A DNA stretch of 64,000 nucleotides. It comes from Anthonomus grandis grandis. Lineage: Eukaryota; Arthropoda; Insecta; Coleoptera; Curculionidae. A program made the translations under genes and the position numbers. The notes beneath the pieces are model-generated. The model was not told the origin of the DNA. It did no database searches and saw only the letters and a list, made by a program, of their open reading frames with translations. Each line of letters starts with the position of its first letter. The first letter of the stretch is position 1. Below, piece by piece: positions 61,761-64,000 of this stretch. The stretch spans positions 19,239,100-19,303,099 of the forward strand of contig NC_065554.1 of assembly GCF_022605725.1 (NCBI RefSeq), in the 5' to 3' direction.

Positions 61761-64000
61761 TTCGTTGTTTATGATGAGAAAGTTATCGGTGTAGAAATAG
61801 TGAGAGTTCCTTTTGTCTGTAATTTTCTTTTTTTGTAGATTCCAAATCTCGAAGAGGTTTAAAGTTGATCTTTTAAAGACGCGAAGTTTTTCAAAGGTAC
61901 CTATTTAAAAGAGCTTCTATAGTATGTTGATCCAAAATTAAGAAAGTCGCTAATAGATTGTTACTCCAATAATCCTAAAGTGAATTATATCATCATATAA
62001 TGAAACACTTTAGGCATACATGCTTACTATACATTTAGTTCAAGATTTAGTAATTGGAAAGGAAGGTTTTTTTGTAAACTATAACTGTATGAAATGTAAA
62101 TTACAAAATTTAATCAACTGCTTAGAAGAAGTTCAACTACTTAGAAAAGTATTATAAGTGCCCTGAAACAACTGAAAAAAAATTAAAATGTTTACTACCT
62201 GCAATGGAAAACGTTCAACTGTCTGGACGAACTAAAAAATGGATAAATTATCCTCAAATAATGTCAGATATTTAAATCAGTCCTTTATATCCTTCTCTAC
62301 TACATTATCTTCAAATATTCTTACTATACATAATATTCTAACATAAATTGTAAAACACAAAAGGCATTCTACTAAGCCTCTTATAGTCGAAAACGTGAAT
62401 AACCCAATTCAAAGACCACTCAACTGGTTTCTAAGCAACTATTTAGTTCATTATGGCTTAATTCAGTAACCCGTTTCCGTGGCTAATAAAGCTTGTTGTG
62501 GAATCTTGATAAGGCGACCTCATTACACGTCTGGAGACTTATATACAAAACACGAAAACGAATATTTGTATAATTAAATACGTATGTTCGATCTGCTCTA
62601 TTTAGTTTCATTTGATTTAAGATTGTGTTGTTTGTTTGGGTCAGTATGAAGAAAAATATTAAATGTGGTATAACTGATTATATTAAATATTACTTTTTAT
62701 GCAAGAAAATGCTTTTTTTATGTGATATTCATGAATACTTGTCGAAGTACAATACTTTTTACTCTCTTTTTAGAAATTTTTCTTTACCTCCAGTTAGTCT
62801 TATCAGTTCATTAAATCTTTCTTTTGCTTATTTTCCATTTTTTTTTCAAGCAGTTTAAGCCTTTTCTGACCTTGTTTTTATTTCATAAAATTAAAGGTTT
62901 AAAAAAGGTACTCCTACATCCTTTTTGTGCATTAACTGATAGGGTTTGCAGCATTTCTGTTACTTTTTTAGATTGTTCAAGCCATTTTCATGTGCTAAGT
63001 TTCTAAATTCTTTAAAGCAGTTGACCAATTGACTTTTATTTTATAATATTTTAGTACAATTTGTTTTTCATAAAGAGAGATTTTTTAAAAAAATATACAA
63101 AAAGTCTGATAGAACCTATGGATCTTATAGAAGTTTTGTCATTTAGCTTTTTACTAGTTTCTCAATATACTTTACGTAGGAAAAAGAAATTTTCGATTCG
63201 ATTAATATTTCGAAAGATCAATAGAAATCCCGTTTTTGGTTACTAAATTCTTAGTGAACCTTCCACATGTTAATAGATTCAGTAGCAAATAGGATCGGTC
63301 TAATTTAACATACAAATAACTTGTATTATTTCGTGTAAAGCTTATTTACGACTTATCAGACGTATAGTTCATATCTATAAATATTAAAACCATTTTTTCG
63401 AAATTTGTGATATGATTCCACACCACGTTCGATTTTTGATTTTTTGTTCAATTTTTTTTGTTATGAAAATTTGCATGTTTGAGATTTTCAAAAACTCAAA
63501 ACCCATTTGGCCCATCCTAACATGTGGTGGCACGTGATTATGCTTTAATTAATTAATAATAATGTAAATGATTCTATGAAGAGTGCGTAAAATTTTTGAT
63601 TTCTAGGGAGGTAATGAAAACAATATTTTTTTAAATTTAATAAATAAATTTTATTTTTAGATATTCATTGGAGTTAGCTGCACTCTGTTTTTAAAGAATA
63701 TATATCACAAATTATTTTAGATCATGGCAGCTGAAATTAAATTTCTAATTTTACACAAATATTAAAACGGTTTTTTTCAATTTAAGCCAGTTTTTTTTTA
63801 AATATTGACTGTATTCTTTTAGGTTGGTTAGGGAATTTTTTAATTCTTTCAGGGCTTAAACTCATTTTATTAAGGGGTCATATTAGGTAATTTCTTGTTC
63901 AGGCCATTTGCTCTTTAGAGCAGAATAAAGTTATTTTAAGTTCCTTCAGGCATCTAAACCCATTTCCTAGCATTTAAAATTAATTTATTAATGAAGGAAC
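61761..64000. other. foraging intron or upstream region, nothing certain
   Basis: AT-rich. 62105-62240 resembles part of the 191 bp palindromic repeat (CAACTGCTTAGAAGAAGTTCAA, GTTCAACTGTCTGGACGAACTA). No exon of the kinase N-terminus was found, so its upstream exons are presumably beyond 64000. Confidence 0.45.

Overview
This is eukaryotic, AT-rich, intron-rich DNA, almost certainly from an insect. A beetle would fit, but the sequence does not fix the species. Four protein-coding genes are recognisable from exon-by-exon translation with matching splice phases. On the + strand, 2695-21792 holds the last seven coding exons of a LIN54/mip120 gene (tesmin/TSO1 CXC protein of the DREAM/Myb-MuvB complex); its 5' end lies upstream of the window or is not recognisable. 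On the - strand are, from left to right, a six-finger C2H2 zinc-finger gene (25623-30714), a small secreted C-type lectin gene (33802-34343), and the last eight common coding exons of the cGMP-dependent protein kinase foraging (35630-59567), whose 5' end continues to the right. mip120 and the zinc-finger gene are tail-to-tail; the zinc-finger, lectin and kinase genes are in tandem.

Most of the rest is intron filled with mobile-element debris. The 7.5 kb mip120 intron 6079-13580 holds at least four decayed non-LTR retrotransposon (LINE) pieces. Intron 13879-16364 holds a mariner remnant and a tandem pair of ~192 bp repeats, each with a hammerhead-ribozyme core. Intron 16680-21599 is a three-layer nest: a long-TIR mariner-type element (16928-21235), split by a LINE, itself split by a Tc1-like element (17661-19210) with an intact 343-residue DD34E transposase. 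The zinc-finger gene carries a 2.5 kb pogo-type element with TIRs and a TA duplication, whose broken transposase ends in a PHD finger. The space between the zinc-finger and lectin genes holds Tc1, LINE and mariner remnants. The kinase introns hold Penelope-like and RTE-type fragments, a tRNA-Arg-like remnant, a 191-192 bp palindromic tandem repeat, a second long-TIR mariner-type element, a ~1 kb tandem repeat and several LINE pieces.

Two points deserve most attention. One is the set of hammerhead-like motifs (two in a ~192 bp tandem dimer, one next to a Penelope-like reverse-transcriptase remnant, three more dispersed), which fits retrozyme/Penelope biology. The other is a CpG-rich patch in the 15 kb kinase intron with an initiator motif and a short basic first exon (55712-55818, -) whose splice phase exactly fits the second cyclic-nucleotide-binding exon, suggesting an internal promoter for a short PKG isoform. 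Exon and gene calls rest on direct reading; mobile-element family names rest on recognised motifs, not on database searches.
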